Shown: positions 32,917 through 40,884, counted from the first letter of the stretch. The stretch is DNA of 64,000 bases from Pseudonocardia halophobica (GCF_027922425.1 NZ_BSFQ01000041.1:1-64000); one strand, 5' to 3'. Notes: a model not told the origin generated them from the letters alone. Program-made: numbers and translations.

Positions 32917-33942
32917 TTATCGGTCCGCCGCGAGTGCACCGGGCGGAGCAGCCCGCAGTGCGACGAGCACACGGCGCAGAGCGGCGAGCCGCCCCGGGCG
33001 CAGCGCGCCGTCGCCGACCAGCGCGTCGAGCGCGCATTCCGGATCGGCGGGCGGCCCGAGGTGGCCGCAGCCGCGGGGGCAGTCCTCGACGGCCGCGGCG
33101 AGATCGTCGAAGGCGGCGATGACGTCGTCGGGCGTCACGTGGGCGAGCCCGAACGACCGCACCCCGGGTGTGTCGACCACCCAGCCGTGGCCGTCGGAGA
33201 GCGGGAGGGCGAGCGCGGCGGTGGTGGTGTGCCGGCCCTTGCCGACGCCCGAGACCTGACCGGTGCGTTGCGCGGCGTCCGGGAGCAGGGCGTTGACCAG
33301 GGTCGACTTGCCGACGCCGGAGTGCCCGACGAGCGCGGACACCCGCTCCTCGAGCAGCTCGGCCAGCGCGGTCGGGAACTCCCCGCGCCGCGTCACGACG
33401 ACCGGGAACTCCAGCTCCGCGTAGTGCGCGGCGAAGGGCGCCGGGTCGGCGAGGTCGGCCTTCGTCAGGCAGAGCACGGGCTCCAGCCCGCCCGCGTAGG
33501 CCGCCACCAGGCAGCGGTCGACGAACCCGGTGCGCGGTTCCGGCTCGGCCAGCGACGTCACGATCACGAGCCGGTCGGCGTTGGCCACGACCAGGCGTTC
33601 GTAGGGGTCGGTGTCGTCCGCGGTGCGGCGCAGGACGGTCCGCCGCTCCTCGACCCGCACGATCCGCGCGAGGGTGTCCGGCGCGCCCGACAGGTCCCCG
33701 ACCAGCCCCACCCGGTCCCCGACGACGATCGGCGTGCGGCCGAGCTCGCGGGCCCGCATCGCCGTGACCGGCGGCCGGTCCGCCTCGCCGCCCGGGGCGC
33801 AGGTCCAGCGGCCCCGGTCGACCGCGACGACCATGGCCTCCTCGGCGTTCGCGTGGTCCGGCCGGCGCTTGGTGCGCGGGCGGGAGCCGCGGCCCGGGCG
33901 GACCCGGACGTCGGACTCGTCGTACTGGCGCGGCCGGCTCAC
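32917..33942 (-). CDS. rsgA: ribosome small subunit-dependent GTPase A
   Basis: A 341-residue circularly permuted GTPase that checks late 30S ribosome assembly. An OB-fold N-terminal domain comes first (about residues 45-110). G4 LTKADLAD, G1/P-loop GHSGVGKSTLVNAL and G3 DTPGVRSFGL follow in the permuted order 4-1-3. The C-terminal zinc-binding domain has CPRGCGHLGPPADPECAL. The GTG start overlaps the aroA stop by four bases. An aroA-rsgA order is typical of actinobacteria (Rv3227-Rv3228 in M. tuberculosis). Confidence 0.95.
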   Translation of the reverse strand: MSRPRQYDESDVRVRPGRGSRPRTKRRPDHANAEEAMVVAVDRGRWTCAPGGEADRPPVTAMRARELGRTPIVVGDRVGLVGDLSGAPDTLARIVRVEERRTVLRRTADDTDPYERLVVANADRLVIVTSLAEPEPRTGFVDRCLVAAYAGGLEPVLCLTKADLADPAPFAAHYAELEFPVVVTRRGEFPTALAELLEERVSALVGHSGVGKSTLVNALLPDAAQRTGQVSGVGKGRHTTTAALALPLSDGHGWVVDTPGVRSFGLAHVTPDDVIAAFDDLAAAVEDCPRGCGHLGPPADPECALDALVGDGALRPGRLAALRRVLVALRAAPPGALAADR

Positions 33943-35261
33943 GCGATCAAGGAGGCCCAGCGCCCGGGAAAGTCCGGGATGGTCTTGTCGGTGCAGGTCA
34001 CGTCGTCGATCCGGACGCCGGGGACGACGAGCCCGACGATCGCGCCGGCCGTCGCCATCCGATGGTCGGCGTAGGCGCCCCAGGGCCGCTCGCCGGCGGT
34101 GAGCCGGGCGGGCCGGATCTCCAGGCCGTCCTCGGTCTCGGTGACCGCGCCGCCGAGAGCGGCGAGCTCGGTGCGCAGCGCGGCCAGCCGGTCCGTCTCG
34201 TGCCCGCGGATGTGCGCGACGCCGCGGATCACGCTCGGGCCCTCGGCCAGCGCGGCGAGCGCGGCGACGGTCGGGGTGAGCTCGGAGGCGTCGTGGAGGT
34301 CGACGTCGACGCCCTGCAGCCGGTCCGGGCCGGCGACGGTCATCCCCGCCCCCGACGCCGTGACGGTGGCGCCCATGCGCTCCAGCACCCCGAGGATCTC
34401 GGCGCCGGGCTGGGTGGACCCCGCGGGCCAGCCCGCCACCGTCACCTCCCCGCCGGTGACCGCGGCCGCGGCGAGGAAGACCGACGCGTTGGACAGGTCG
34501 GGCTCGACGGCCCAGGTCCGCGCCGCGATCGGGCCGGGCTCGACCCGCCACGTGTCGGCCTCGGCGTCGTCGACGGTCACGCCCGCCTCGCGAAGCATCG
34601 CGACGGTCATGTCGATGTGGGGCAGGCTCGGCACCGGCTTGCCGTCGTGGTGCACGGTCACGCCCTTGTCGAAGCGGGCGCCGGAGAGCAGCAGGCCGGA
34701 CACGAACTGGCTCGACGCCGAGGCGTCGATCGTCACCGCGCCGCCCGGGAGCCCGCCCGCACCGTGCAGGACGAAGGGGAGGCGGTCGCCGTCGATCACC
34801 GCGCCGAGGGCGCGCAGGGCGTCGAGGACGGTGCCCATGGGGCGCTCGCGGGCGTGCGGGTCGCCGTCGAAGACCACGGGGCCGTCGGCCAGCGTCGCTG
34901 CGGGAGGGACGAACCGCATCACGGTGCCGGCCAGGCCGCAGTCGACCGCGCCCCCGCCGACGAGGGTGCCCCCGTCGAGGGTGACCGTCTCGCCGTCGAC
35001 GTGGACCCCGACGCCCAGCGACCGGAGCGCGCCGCACATCAGCGCGGAGTCCCGGGTGGCGGGCACGCCGTGCACCACCGAGCGCCCCTGCGCGAGCCCG
35101 GACAGCAGCAGCGCGCGGTTGGTGACGGACTTCGAGCCGGGGACGGACACCGTCCCGCGTACGGGTCCGCTCGCCGTCGGCGCGGCGTAGGGGCTGGTCG
35201 GAGTGGTGGAAGAGGCACTGGACGGGGCACTGGACGGAGCCACGACCCCATGATTCCGCAT
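33939..35261 (-). CDS. aroA: 3-phosphoshikimate 1-carboxyvinyltransferase (EPSP synthase)
   Basis: A 440-residue enzyme that joins phosphoenolpyruvate to shikimate 3-phosphate, the sixth step of chorismate synthesis. Seen: GTVSVPGSKSVTNRALLLSG, containing the substrate-binding Lys-Ser pair (about residues 36-55), GLAGTVMRFVPP, and PWGAYADHRMATA near the C-terminus. The ATG at 35261 leaves a Ser/Ala/Pro-rich N-terminal 30 residues that homologues lack, so a start further in is also possible; no strong ribosome site resolves this. It is divergent from the SRAP gene. Confidence 0.93.
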   Translation of the reverse strand: MRNHGVVAPSSAPSSASSTTPTSPYAAPTASGPVRGTVSVPGSKSVTNRALLLSGLAQGRSVVHGVPATRDSALMCGALRSLGVGVHVDGETVTLDGGTLVGGGAVDCGLAGTVMRFVPPAATLADGPVVFDGDPHARERPMGTVLDALRALGAVIDGDRLPFVLHGAGGLPGGAVTIDASASSQFVSGLLLSGARFDKGVTVHHDGKPVPSLPHIDMTVAMLREAGVTVDDAEADTWRVEPGPIAARTWAVEPDLSNASVFLAAAAVTGGEVTVAGWPAGSTQPGAEILGVLERMGATVTASGAGMTVAGPDRLQGVDVDLHDASELTPTVAALAALAEGPSVIRGVAHIRGHETDRLAALRTELAALGGAVTETEDGLEIRPARLTAGERPWGAYADHRMATAGAIVGLVVPGVRIDDVTCTDKTIPDFPGRWASLIA

Positions 35262-35334
35262 GGCGCCCGCGGCGGGACGCGACCCCGAGATCGTGTCCGG
35301 CCGGACTGTCGGTGGGACGTGCCACGATGGAGGC

Positions 35335-36147
35335 ATGTGCGGGAGGTACGCCTCGACGAAGGCGCCGACGGACCTGGCGGAGGAGTTCACCGCCGTCGAC
35401 GCCGTCACGGAGAAGGCCGGCGAGGACCGGCGGCCGGACTACAACGTGGCCCCCACGCGGGACGTGATCGCGGTGGTGCAGCGCCACCCGCGGGATGCGG
35501 ACGGCAACCCCGACCCGGACACCACCGAGCGCAGCCTGCGGCTCGTGCGCTGGGGGCTGGTGCCGTCGTGGGCGAAGGACCCGTCCGCGGGCGCCCGCAT
35601 GATCAACGCGCGCAGCGAGACGGCCGCCGAGAAGCCCGCGTTCCGCCGCGCCCTCGCCGCCCGCCGCTGCCTGCTCCCGGCCGACGGCTGGTACGAGTGG
35701 CAGCGCCGGGCCGCCACCAAGGACCACAAGGCGAGCAAGCAGCCCTACTTCACGCACTACAAGGACGGCCGGTCGCTCGCGATGGCCGGGCTCTGGGAGT
35801 TCTGGCGGCCCAAGGAGGGCGAGCTCCTCGAGAAGTTCCCCGAGGGACTCGTCACCTGCACGGTGCTGACCACCGAGGCGGTCGGCCCGCTCGCGCAGGT
35901 CCACGACCGGATGCCGCTCGTCCTGCCGCCCGAGGCGTGGGACGCGTGGCTCGACCCGGACTCGGACGCGCAGGCGGACGCGGTGAGGCGCTGGCTCGCC
36001 CCGCCGTCGACCGACCTGGTGGGCAGGCTCGACATCGTGCCGGTGTCGGACAAGGTCAACAGCGTCCGGAACAACGGCAAGGAGCTGCTCGAGCCGCTCG
36101 ACCCGTCGCAGGTCGAGGAGCCGATCCAGCTGGACCTGCTCGGGTGA
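35335..36147 (+). CDS. SOS response-associated peptidase family protein (SRAP/YedK/HMCES)
   Basis: A 270-residue SRAP protein. Family members form a covalent thiazolidine link between Cys2 and abasic sites in single-stranded DNA, protecting them. Seen: MCGRYAS with catalytic Cys2, YNVAPTRDVIAV containing the conserved Asn, RLVRWGLVPSWAKD, MINARSETAAEKPAFR, LLPADGWYEWQ, and VHDRMPLVL with the active-site His. The ATG follows GATGGAGG, and processing to expose Cys2 fits this start. A homologue lies divergent from aroA in mycobacteria. It overlaps the next gene by four bases (GTGA). Confidence 0.93.
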   Translation: MCGRYASTKAPTDLAEEFTAVDAVTEKAGEDRRPDYNVAPTRDVIAVVQRHPRDADGNPDPDTTERSLRLVRWGLVPSWAKDPSAGARMINARSETAAEKPAFRRALAARRCLLPADGWYEWQRRAATKDHKASKQPYFTHYKDGRSLAMAGLWEFWRPKEGELLEKFPEGLVTCTVLTTEAVGPLAQVHDRMPLVLPPEAWDAWLDPDSDAQADAVRRWLAPPSTDLVGRLDIVPVSDKVNSVRNNGKELLEPLDPSQVEEPIQLDLLG

Positions 36148-36836
36148 CGAACCTCCGGCCCGCGGAGATCGCCGAGATCCCCACGCCGCACGGGCCCGCC
36201 CGCGTGCACGTCCGGCGCACGCCGGCGACCCCGCGCGGGGCGCTGCTCATGGGGCACGGGGCCGGGGGCGGGGTCGACGCGCCGGACCTGCGCGCCGCCG
36301 CCCGCGCCGCGCTCGACGCCGGCCTCCACGTCGTGCTGGTCGAACAGCCGTACCGGGTCGCGGGCCGCCGCGCCCCCGCCCCGGCGGCGCAGCTCGACGC
36401 CGCCTGGGAGGCGGTGGTCGGGGTGCTGCGGGGGACCGGCGGTGCGGGCGTCGGGGCCGCAGGTGCCGGTGGTGCCGCTGTCCAGGGCGCGGGTGAGGTC
36501 GGCGGGCTGCTCGCGGGGCTGCCGCTGCTGTTCGGGGGCCGCAGCTCGGGGGCCCGGGTGGCCTGCCGGTGTGCCGCCGCGGGCGGGGCGGTCGGGATCG
36601 TGTGCCTCGCCTTCCCGGTGCACCCGCCGGGCAGGCCGGAGAAGCACCGGATGGCCGAGATCGACGGCGTCGCGGTGCCGGTGCTCGTGGTGCAGGGGGA
36701 GTCGGACCCCTTCGGCCGGCCCGAGCCCACCGCGACCCGGGAGGTCGTGCTGCTGGCGGGCGACCACTCGTTGAAGAAGGACGTCCCGGCGGTCGAGAAG
36801 GCGGTCGCGGACTGGCTGTCCCGCCACCTCCCGTAG
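36144..36836 (+). CDS. alpha/beta hydrolase, KANL3/Tex30-like
   Basis: A 230-residue hydrolase of the small dienelactone-hydrolase-like type. GALLMGHGAGGGVDAPDL (near residue 33) forms the oxyanion loop, GRSSGARVACRCAAAG carries the nucleophile Ser (about 136), VVQGESDPFG the Asp and GDHSLKKD the His. This complete triad order is typical of the KANL3/Tex30 domain. Residues 100-125 are Gly/Ala-rich, an insertion of low complexity. Translationally coupled to the SRAP gene. Substrate unknown. Confidence 0.83.
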   Translation: MTNLRPAEIAEIPTPHGPARVHVRRTPATPRGALLMGHGAGGGVDAPDLRAAARAALDAGLHVVLVEQPYRVAGRRAPAPAAQLDAAWEAVVGVLRGTGGAGVGAAGAGGAAVQGAGEVGGLLAGLPLLFGGRSSGARVACRCAAAGGAVGIVCLAFPVHPPGRPEKHRMAEIDGVAVPVLVVQGESDPFGRPEPTATREVVLLAGDHSLKKDVPAVEKAVADWLSRHLP

Positions 36837-36927
36837 CGAGGGCGACCGGAAGGCCGCCCACCCACCCGCGCCGCAGCGGCTGCGCAGGTAGCCGGGCGAC
36901 CGGGAGTCCGCCTACCCCCGCGCCGCG
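36833..36927. repeat. imperfect direct repeat at convergent gene ends
   Basis: Two related units of about 40 bp begin GTAGCGAGGGCGACCGGAAG (36833) and GTAGCCGGGCGACCGGGAGT (36888) and both run into C-rich CCCGCGCCGC. The first contains the stop of the alpha/beta hydrolase and the second the stop of the convergent ybaK gene. A local duplication is likely; function unclear. Confidence 0.4.
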
Positions 36928-37391
36928 ATGGGGGCGGTGCGGGCGTCGACCGCCGCGATCAGGTCGCCCGGCGCCAGCTCCACCTCCAGCCCCCGCCGCC
37001 CCGCGCTGCAGAACACGGTGTTCCAGGAGGTCGCAGAGGCGTCGACCACCACGGGCAGTCGCTTCTTCTGCCCGAGCGGCGAGATCCCGCCCGCGACGTA
37101 CCCGGTGGCGCGCTCGGCGTCGGCGACCTCGGCCATGCGGGCCTTCTTCCCGCCGACGGCGGCGGCGAGGGCCTTGAGGTCGAGGGTGGCGTCGACCGGC
37201 ACGACCCCGACGGTGAGGTTCCCGTCGACCTCGGCGACGAGGGTCTTGAACACCCGCCCGGCCGCGAGCCCGAGGGCGTCGACGGCCTCCTGCCCGTAGG
37301 CGGCGCCGCCCGCGTGTTCGTACGAGTGCAGTGTGTGGTCGATCTTCTTCCTGGTCAGCAGCGCCGTCGCCGGGGTGCCCCGCCCTGCCAC
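36912..37391 (-). CDS. ybaK: Cys-tRNA(Pro)/Cys-tRNA(Cys) deacylase YbaK family
   Basis: A 159-residue YbaK/EbsC protein that hydrolyses mischarged Cys-tRNA(Pro). Typical segments are GTPATALLTRKKIDHTLHSY at the start, RVFKTLVAEVDGNLTVGVVP, and GYVAGGISPLGQKKRLPVVV with the catalytic Lys environment. The GTG at 37391 is chosen over that at 37409 because AGGAGG lies nine bases before it and homologues begin with the same AGRGTPATALL. It converges with the alpha/beta hydrolase gene and is divergent from sigR. Confidence 0.9.
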   Translation of the reverse strand: MAGRGTPATALLTRKKIDHTLHSYEHAGGAAYGQEAVDALGLAAGRVFKTLVAEVDGNLTVGVVPVDATLDLKALAAAVGGKKARMAEVADAERATGYVAGGISPLGQKKRLPVVVDASATSWNTVFCSAGRRGLEVELAPGDLIAAVDARTAPIAARG

Positions 37392-37419
37392 TCGTCCCGC
37401 CCTCCTCACGGACCGGCCG

Positions 37420-37445
37420 GGAATCGGTGTCCGGCCGGAGGTGTT
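37420..37445 (+). promoter_or_regulatory. sigma-R (SigR/SigH) dependent promoter for sigR
   Basis: GGAAT at 37420-37424 and GTT at 37443-37445 are separated by exactly 18 bases, which is the published sigma-R/SigH consensus spacing. It lies 146 bp before the preferred sigR start. Transcripts would begin at about 37452-37456, next to an in-frame GTG at 37456. Autoregulation of sigR from such a promoter is known in Streptomyces and mycobacteria. Confidence 0.75.
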
Positions 37446-37590
37446 GAGACCGTACGTGACCTCAGCACTGATGGACGCCCCGGTCGCGGCCCGACCGGCT
37501 CGGCCGCGCCCGTCACGTCGCGGGCGCGTACGCTCGACCCCCGCAGGCTCACGGACGATCGTGGAGACGGTCGCGGGGGAGAGGAGCGCG

Positions 37591-38271
37591 GTGCCGGACG
37601 AGACGGCGGCCGAGACGGGGCAGGACCCGGGGCAGGACCCGGACCGGGTGGACGAGAGCGACTCGTTGGACCGGGCCCCGGAGGAGACCGAGGCCGAGCG
37701 CGCCTCCCGGTTCGAGCGGGACGCGATGCCGATGCTCGACCAGCTCTACGGCGCAGCCCTGCGGATGACCCGCAACCCGGCCGACGCCGAGGACCTGGTC
37801 CAGGAGACCTATCTCAAGGCGTACTCGGCGTTCCGGACCTTCCGCGAGGGCACGAACCTCAAGGCGTGGCTGTACCGGATCCTGACGAACACCTACATCA
37901 ACGGGTACCGCAAGCGGCAGCGTCAGCCGATCCAGGCGCCCACGGACGAGATCACGGACTGGCAGCTCGCCCAGGCCGGTGAGCACTCGTCGACGGGGCT
38001 GCGCTCGGCCGAGGTCGAGGCGCTGGACAACCTTCCCGATTCGGACGTGAAGGAAGCCCTGCAGCGGCTTCCCGAGGACTTCCGGATGGCGGTATACCTG
38101 GCCGACGTCGAGGGGTTCGCCTACAAGGAGATCGCCGAGATCATGGGGACGCCGATCGGCACCGTGATGTCCCGCCTGCACCGCGGGCGCCGGCAGCTCC
38201 GCGACATGCTCACCGACACGGCTCGGGAGCGCGGCTTCATCCGGGGTGAGCAGGAGGTGACGAGCTCATGA
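37591..38271 (+). CDS. sigR: RNA polymerase sigma factor SigR (ECF, thiol-oxidative stress)
   Basis: A 226-residue ECF sigma factor. Region 2 contains ALRMTRNPADAEDLVQETYL and KAYSAFRTFREGTNLKAWLY (about residues 54-94), and region 4 contains LPEDFRMAVYLADVEGFAYK with the HTH ending GTVMSRLHRGRRQLRDML. Pairing with an RsrA-type zinc anti-sigma, overlapping by four bases (ATGA), and a sigma-R promoter upstream identify it as the SigR/SigH orthologue. The GTG at 37591 follows GGGGGAGAGGAG. The frame stays open upstream, and a longer isoform from GTG 37456 (45 extra residues) is plausible. Confidence 0.94.
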   Translation: MPDETAAETGQDPGQDPDRVDESDSLDRAPEETEAERASRFERDAMPMLDQLYGAALRMTRNPADAEDLVQETYLKAYSAFRTFREGTNLKAWLYRILTNTYINGYRKRQRQPIQAPTDEITDWQLAQAGEHSSTGLRSAEVEALDNLPDSDVKEALQRLPEDFRMAVYLADVEGFAYKEIAEIMGTPIGTVMSRLHRGRRQLRDMLTDTARERGFIRGEQEVTSS

Positions 38272-38603
38272 GCTGCGGCAACCACCACGACACCGACTGC
38301 TCCGAGGTGCTCGCGGAGGTGTGGCTGTATCTCGACGGCGAGTGCGACCAGGAGCGCAAGCGCCAGCTCGTGCAGCACCTCGACGAGTGCGCGCCGTGCC
38401 TGCAGGAGTACGGGATCGACGAGAAGCTCAAGCAGCTCCTCGCCCGCAAGTGCAGCGGCGAGATCGCGCCGGACGGGCTGAAGGACCGGCTGCGCCGGCA
38501 GATCCGCACCGCGGTGCTGGAGCAGGCCGAGGTGAGCGTGGAGTCCGGGCCCGGCGGCACGACCGTCGAGGTCCGCACCACCCGGATCGAACGTCGCGCC
38601 TGA
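38268..38603 (+). CDS. rsrA: zinc-binding anti-sigma factor RsrA
   Basis: A 111-residue redox-sensing anti-sigma factor. The ZAS signature is complete: Cys11, His37, Cys41 and Cys44 (HLDECAPC), the same numbering as I recall for Streptomyces coelicolor RsrA. Cys3 and an additional Cys are also present. Zinc-bound reduced protein holds SigR; disulfide stress releases zinc and the sigma factor. Overlaps sigR as ATGA. A strong bidirectional hairpin follows at 38611. Confidence 0.94.
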   Translation: MSCGNHHDTDCSEVLAEVWLYLDGECDQERKRQLVQHLDECAPCLQEYGIDEKLKQLLARKCSGEIAPDGLKDRLRRQIRTAVLEQAEVSVESGPGGTTVEVRTTRIERRA

Positions 38604-38610
38604 TCGACCA

Positions 38611-38660
38611 CACACGAACGGCCCCTCGGCTCCGAGCGGAGCGGAGGGGCCGTTCGCGTG
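38611..38660. terminator. bidirectional terminator hairpin between rsrA and bL37 gene
   Basis: CACACGAACGGCCCCTC (38611-38627) pairs with GAGGGGCCGTTCGCGTG (38644-38660), 16 of 17 matched, with a smaller hairpin CTCCG/CGGAG inside the loop. It is centred between the convergent rsrA and bL37 stops. Confidence 0.75.
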
Positions 38661-38674
38661 CCAGGGGCAGGGCC

Positions 38675-38749
38675 TCAGGTGTTGGGCCGCTTGCCGTGGT
38701 TCGCGCCGCCCTTCTTGCGGTCGCGACGCTTGCGCGCGCGCTTCGACAT
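38675..38749 (-). CDS. 50S ribosomal protein bL37 (24 residues)
   Basis: A 24-residue, very basic peptide: MSKRARKRRDRKKGGANHGK then RPNT. It matches the actinobacterial bL37 first seen in mycobacterial 50S structures, which fills a pocket in 23S rRNA. The ATG is preceded by AAGGAGGG at ideal spacing. The gene is easily missed because of its length. Its place beside sigR-rsrA and pdtaS agrees with other actinobacteria. It starts only 63 bp from the divergent pdtaS start. Confidence 0.92.
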   Translation of the reverse strand: MSKRARKRRDRKKGGANHGKRPNT

Positions 38750-38812
38750 GCTCGTCCCTCCTTCACAAGTACGCAGGACTGGACCCAGTGTCCCACGTGA
38801 TTGGATGAGCCC

Positions 38813-40312
38813 GTGTCGACCCTGAGCGAACTGCTGGCCGAGCACACGAGCCTCCCCGGGGACGCCGTCGAACACCTGCAGCGGGTCGTCGCCGAGTGGC
38901 AGCTGCTCGCGGACATGTCGTTCGCCGACTTCCTGCTCTGGATCCCGCTGCCGCAGGACGCCGACGTCGAGATGGCGGGCGGCCCGGAGGAGTTCCTCTG
39001 CGTGGCCCAGGCCCGCCCCACCACGGCCCCCACGGCCCACCCGGAGGACGCCGTGGGCGCCCGGGTGAACCCGCTGGACAACCCGCAGCTGCGCCGGGCC
39101 GTCGTCGAGGGGCGGATCTGCCGCGAGGAGGAGCCGCGCTGGCACCTGGAGGTGCCGGTGCGCCGCGAGACGATCCCGGTGCGCCACCACGGGCGCGTCA
39201 TCGCCGTGCTGTCCCGGGACACCAACCTCGCCATGCCGCGGGTGCCGAGCCCGCTGGAGATCGCCTACCTCGGCAGCGCGTCGGACCTCTGCCAGATGAT
39301 CGCCGACGGCACCTTCCCGACGACGGCGGCCGCGGCCGGTGCCGACACGAGCCCGCGAGCGGGGGACGGGCTGATCCGGCTCGACGCGCACGGCCTCGTG
39401 GCCTACGCCAGCCCCAACGCCCTGTCCGCCTACCACCGCATGGGGCACGACACGGACCTCGTGGGCGTCCCGCTGGCGTCGCTGACCAAGAGCCTGACCC
39501 GGGACCCGTTCGACGCCAGTGAGGTGGCCGCGCGCATCCAGGCGGCCCTCGACGGCCGGACCTCGCTGCGGATGGAGATCCGCACCCGGGGCGCCACGAT
39601 GCTGGTGCGGTCGCTGCCCCTGCGTCCGCGCGGGGATGCCGCCGGCGCGCTGGTGCTGGTCCGTGACATCACCGACCTGCGCCGCCGCGACCAGGCGCTG
39701 CTGAGCAAGGACGCGACGATCCGGGAGATCCACCACCGGGTCAAGAACAACCTGCAGACGGTCGCCGCGCTGCTTCGGCTGCAGGCCCGGCGCACCCAGA
39801 TCCCGGAGGCCCGCCGGGCGCTCGCCGAGAGCGTGCGCCGGGTGACCTCCATCGCGCTGGTCCACGAGGCGCTGGCCTACTCGGTGGCCGAGATGGTGGA
39901 CCTCGACGAGCTGGTGGACACCGTGCTGCCCGCGATCGGCGACGGCGCCACGGCCGAGGTGCGGGCCAAGGTGCGCCGGGAGGGCTCGCTGGGCACCCTG
40001 GGCTCGGCGCTGGCGACCCCACTGGTCCTGGTGCTGACCGAGCTGGTGCACAACGCGCTGGCGCACGCCTACGAGCCGGGCCAGGCGGGGGAGGTCGTGG
40101 TGAAGGCCAACCGCTCGGCGCACACCCTGGAGCTGATCATCGCCGACGACGGCCGGGGCATGCCGGACGGCTTCGACATCGACCGCGCGGACGGCCTGGG
40201 CCTGCAGATCGTGCGCACGCTGCTCGCCGAGCTCGACTCGAAACTGGCGCTGCGGCCCCGTGAGGGCGGCGGAACCGAGGCCCTTATCACGGTGCCGATG
40301 ACGGCGCGATAG
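38813..40312 (+). CDS. pdtaS: sensor histidine kinase PdtaS
   Basis: A 499-residue soluble sensor kinase. The N-terminal GAF-like domain begins STLSELLAEHTSLPGDAVEH and contains WQLLADMSFADFLLWIPLP. A PAS domain lies at about 175-290 (LIRLDAHGLVAYASPNALSA). The HisKA_2 box EIHHRVKNNLQTVAALLRLQ has the phospho-His near 307, and the ATPase domain has LVLTELVHNALAHAY and DDGRGMPDGFD. Its partner in M. tuberculosis is the RNA-binding regulator PdtaR, not encoded in this window. The GTG at 38813 matches the orthologue's start; the TTG at 38801 is an alternative. It ends near a hairpin at 40414. Confidence 0.92.
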   Translation: MSTLSELLAEHTSLPGDAVEHLQRVVAEWQLLADMSFADFLLWIPLPQDADVEMAGGPEEFLCVAQARPTTAPTAHPEDAVGARVNPLDNPQLRRAVVEGRICREEEPRWHLEVPVRRETIPVRHHGRVIAVLSRDTNLAMPRVPSPLEIAYLGSASDLCQMIADGTFPTTAAAAGADTSPRAGDGLIRLDAHGLVAYASPNALSAYHRMGHDTDLVGVPLASLTKSLTRDPFDASEVAARIQAALDGRTSLRMEIRTRGATMLVRSLPLRPRGDAAGALVLVRDITDLRRRDQALLSKDATIREIHHRVKNNLQTVAALLRLQARRTQIPEARRALAESVRRVTSIALVHEALAYSVAEMVDLDELVDTVLPAIGDGATAEVRAKVRREGSLGTLGSALATPLVLVLTELVHNALAHAYEPGQAGEVVVKANRSAHTLELIIADDGRGMPDGFDIDRADGLGLQIVRTLLAELDSKLALRPREGGGTEALITVPMTAR

Positions 40313-40413
40313 CCTTGCAGCGTGTTCGCCGATCCCGGTGCCGAGGTCGCGCCGGTGCCGTGCTCGACGGTCACGGGTTCGCGGGGCGTGCGGTGACACT
40401 CCTCCGAACCGAC

Positions 40414-40461
40414 GAAGAGCGGGCCCGTCGCCGGTGGCGTCCGGCTTCGGGCCCGCTCTTC
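40414..40461. terminator. bidirectional terminator between pdtaS and whiB1
   Basis: GAAGAGCGGGCCCG (40414-40427) and CGGGCCCGCTCTTC (40448-40461) are perfect 14-bp arms around a 20-base loop in the 229-bp gap between the convergent pdtaS and whiB1 genes. A TTCTGAGGG follows on the plus strand. The rest of the gap shows no gene. Confidence 0.75.
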
Positions 40462-40541
40462 CGAGTCTTCTGAGGGAGCTTTCGGGTGAGGGTGGGGATG
40501 ACCCTCAGGGCACTTCTTCGGTGACTGCGGTTCTTCGGTTC

Positions 40542-40793
40542 TCAGGCAGTGCGCGCACGGGTACGGGCGTTGCGGCGCTTGAGGGCGCGACGCTCGTCCT
40601 CGCTCATGCCGCCCCAGACACCCGCGTCCTGGCCACTCTCGAGGGCCCAGGCCAGGCACTCGGTGACCACCGGGCACCGGCGGCAGACGCTCTTCGCCTC
40701 GGCGATCTGCAGGAGGGCCGGTCCGCTCGTCCCCACGGGGAAGAAGAGCTCCGGGTCCTCGTCGCGGCAGATAGCGCGGTGACGCCAATCCAT
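40542..40793 (-). CDS. whiB1: transcriptional regulator WhiB1
   Basis: An 83-residue iron-sulfur WhiB protein. The four cluster ligands are Cys9, Cys37, Cys40 and Cys46 (MDWRHRAICRDEDPELFFPV; SVCRRCPVVTEC), the same positions as in M. tuberculosis WhiB1. The GVWGGMSEDERRALKRRNAR tail binds DNA. It would hold a nitric-oxide-sensitive 4Fe-4S cluster and interact with sigma-A. The ATG at 40793 gives the orthologous N-terminus; an in-frame extension to 40841 is rejected. A CRP-like site lies 76 bp upstream. Confidence 0.96.
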   Translation of the reverse strand: MDWRHRAICRDEDPELFFPVGTSGPALLQIAEAKSVCRRCPVVTECLAWALESGQDAGVWGGMSEDERRALKRRNARTRARTA

Positions 40794-40868
40794 GATCGTC
40801 CTACTCCTCGTACTTCGCGATCGGGGTCGCGCCGATCGCACGTCTGTCTGTCACGGTGTTTCCGCGCT

Positions 40869-40884
40869 TGTGAATGATTTCACG
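40869..40884 (-). promoter_or_regulatory. CRP/GlxR-type site upstream of whiB1
   Basis: TGTGAATGATTTCACG matches the CRP-family consensus TGTGA-N6-TCACA with one deviation. It is 76 bp upstream of the whiB1 ATG. In M. tuberculosis, whiB1 is regulated by the CRP protein Rv3676 from a site in a similar position, so conservation is likely. Confidence 0.65.

Noticed and set aside
32917..35904. A 995-codon minus-strand frame ending in RsgA
   Set aside because: Upstream part is aroA and SRAP sequence in wrong frames; RsgA starts at 33942 in a four-base overlap with aroA.
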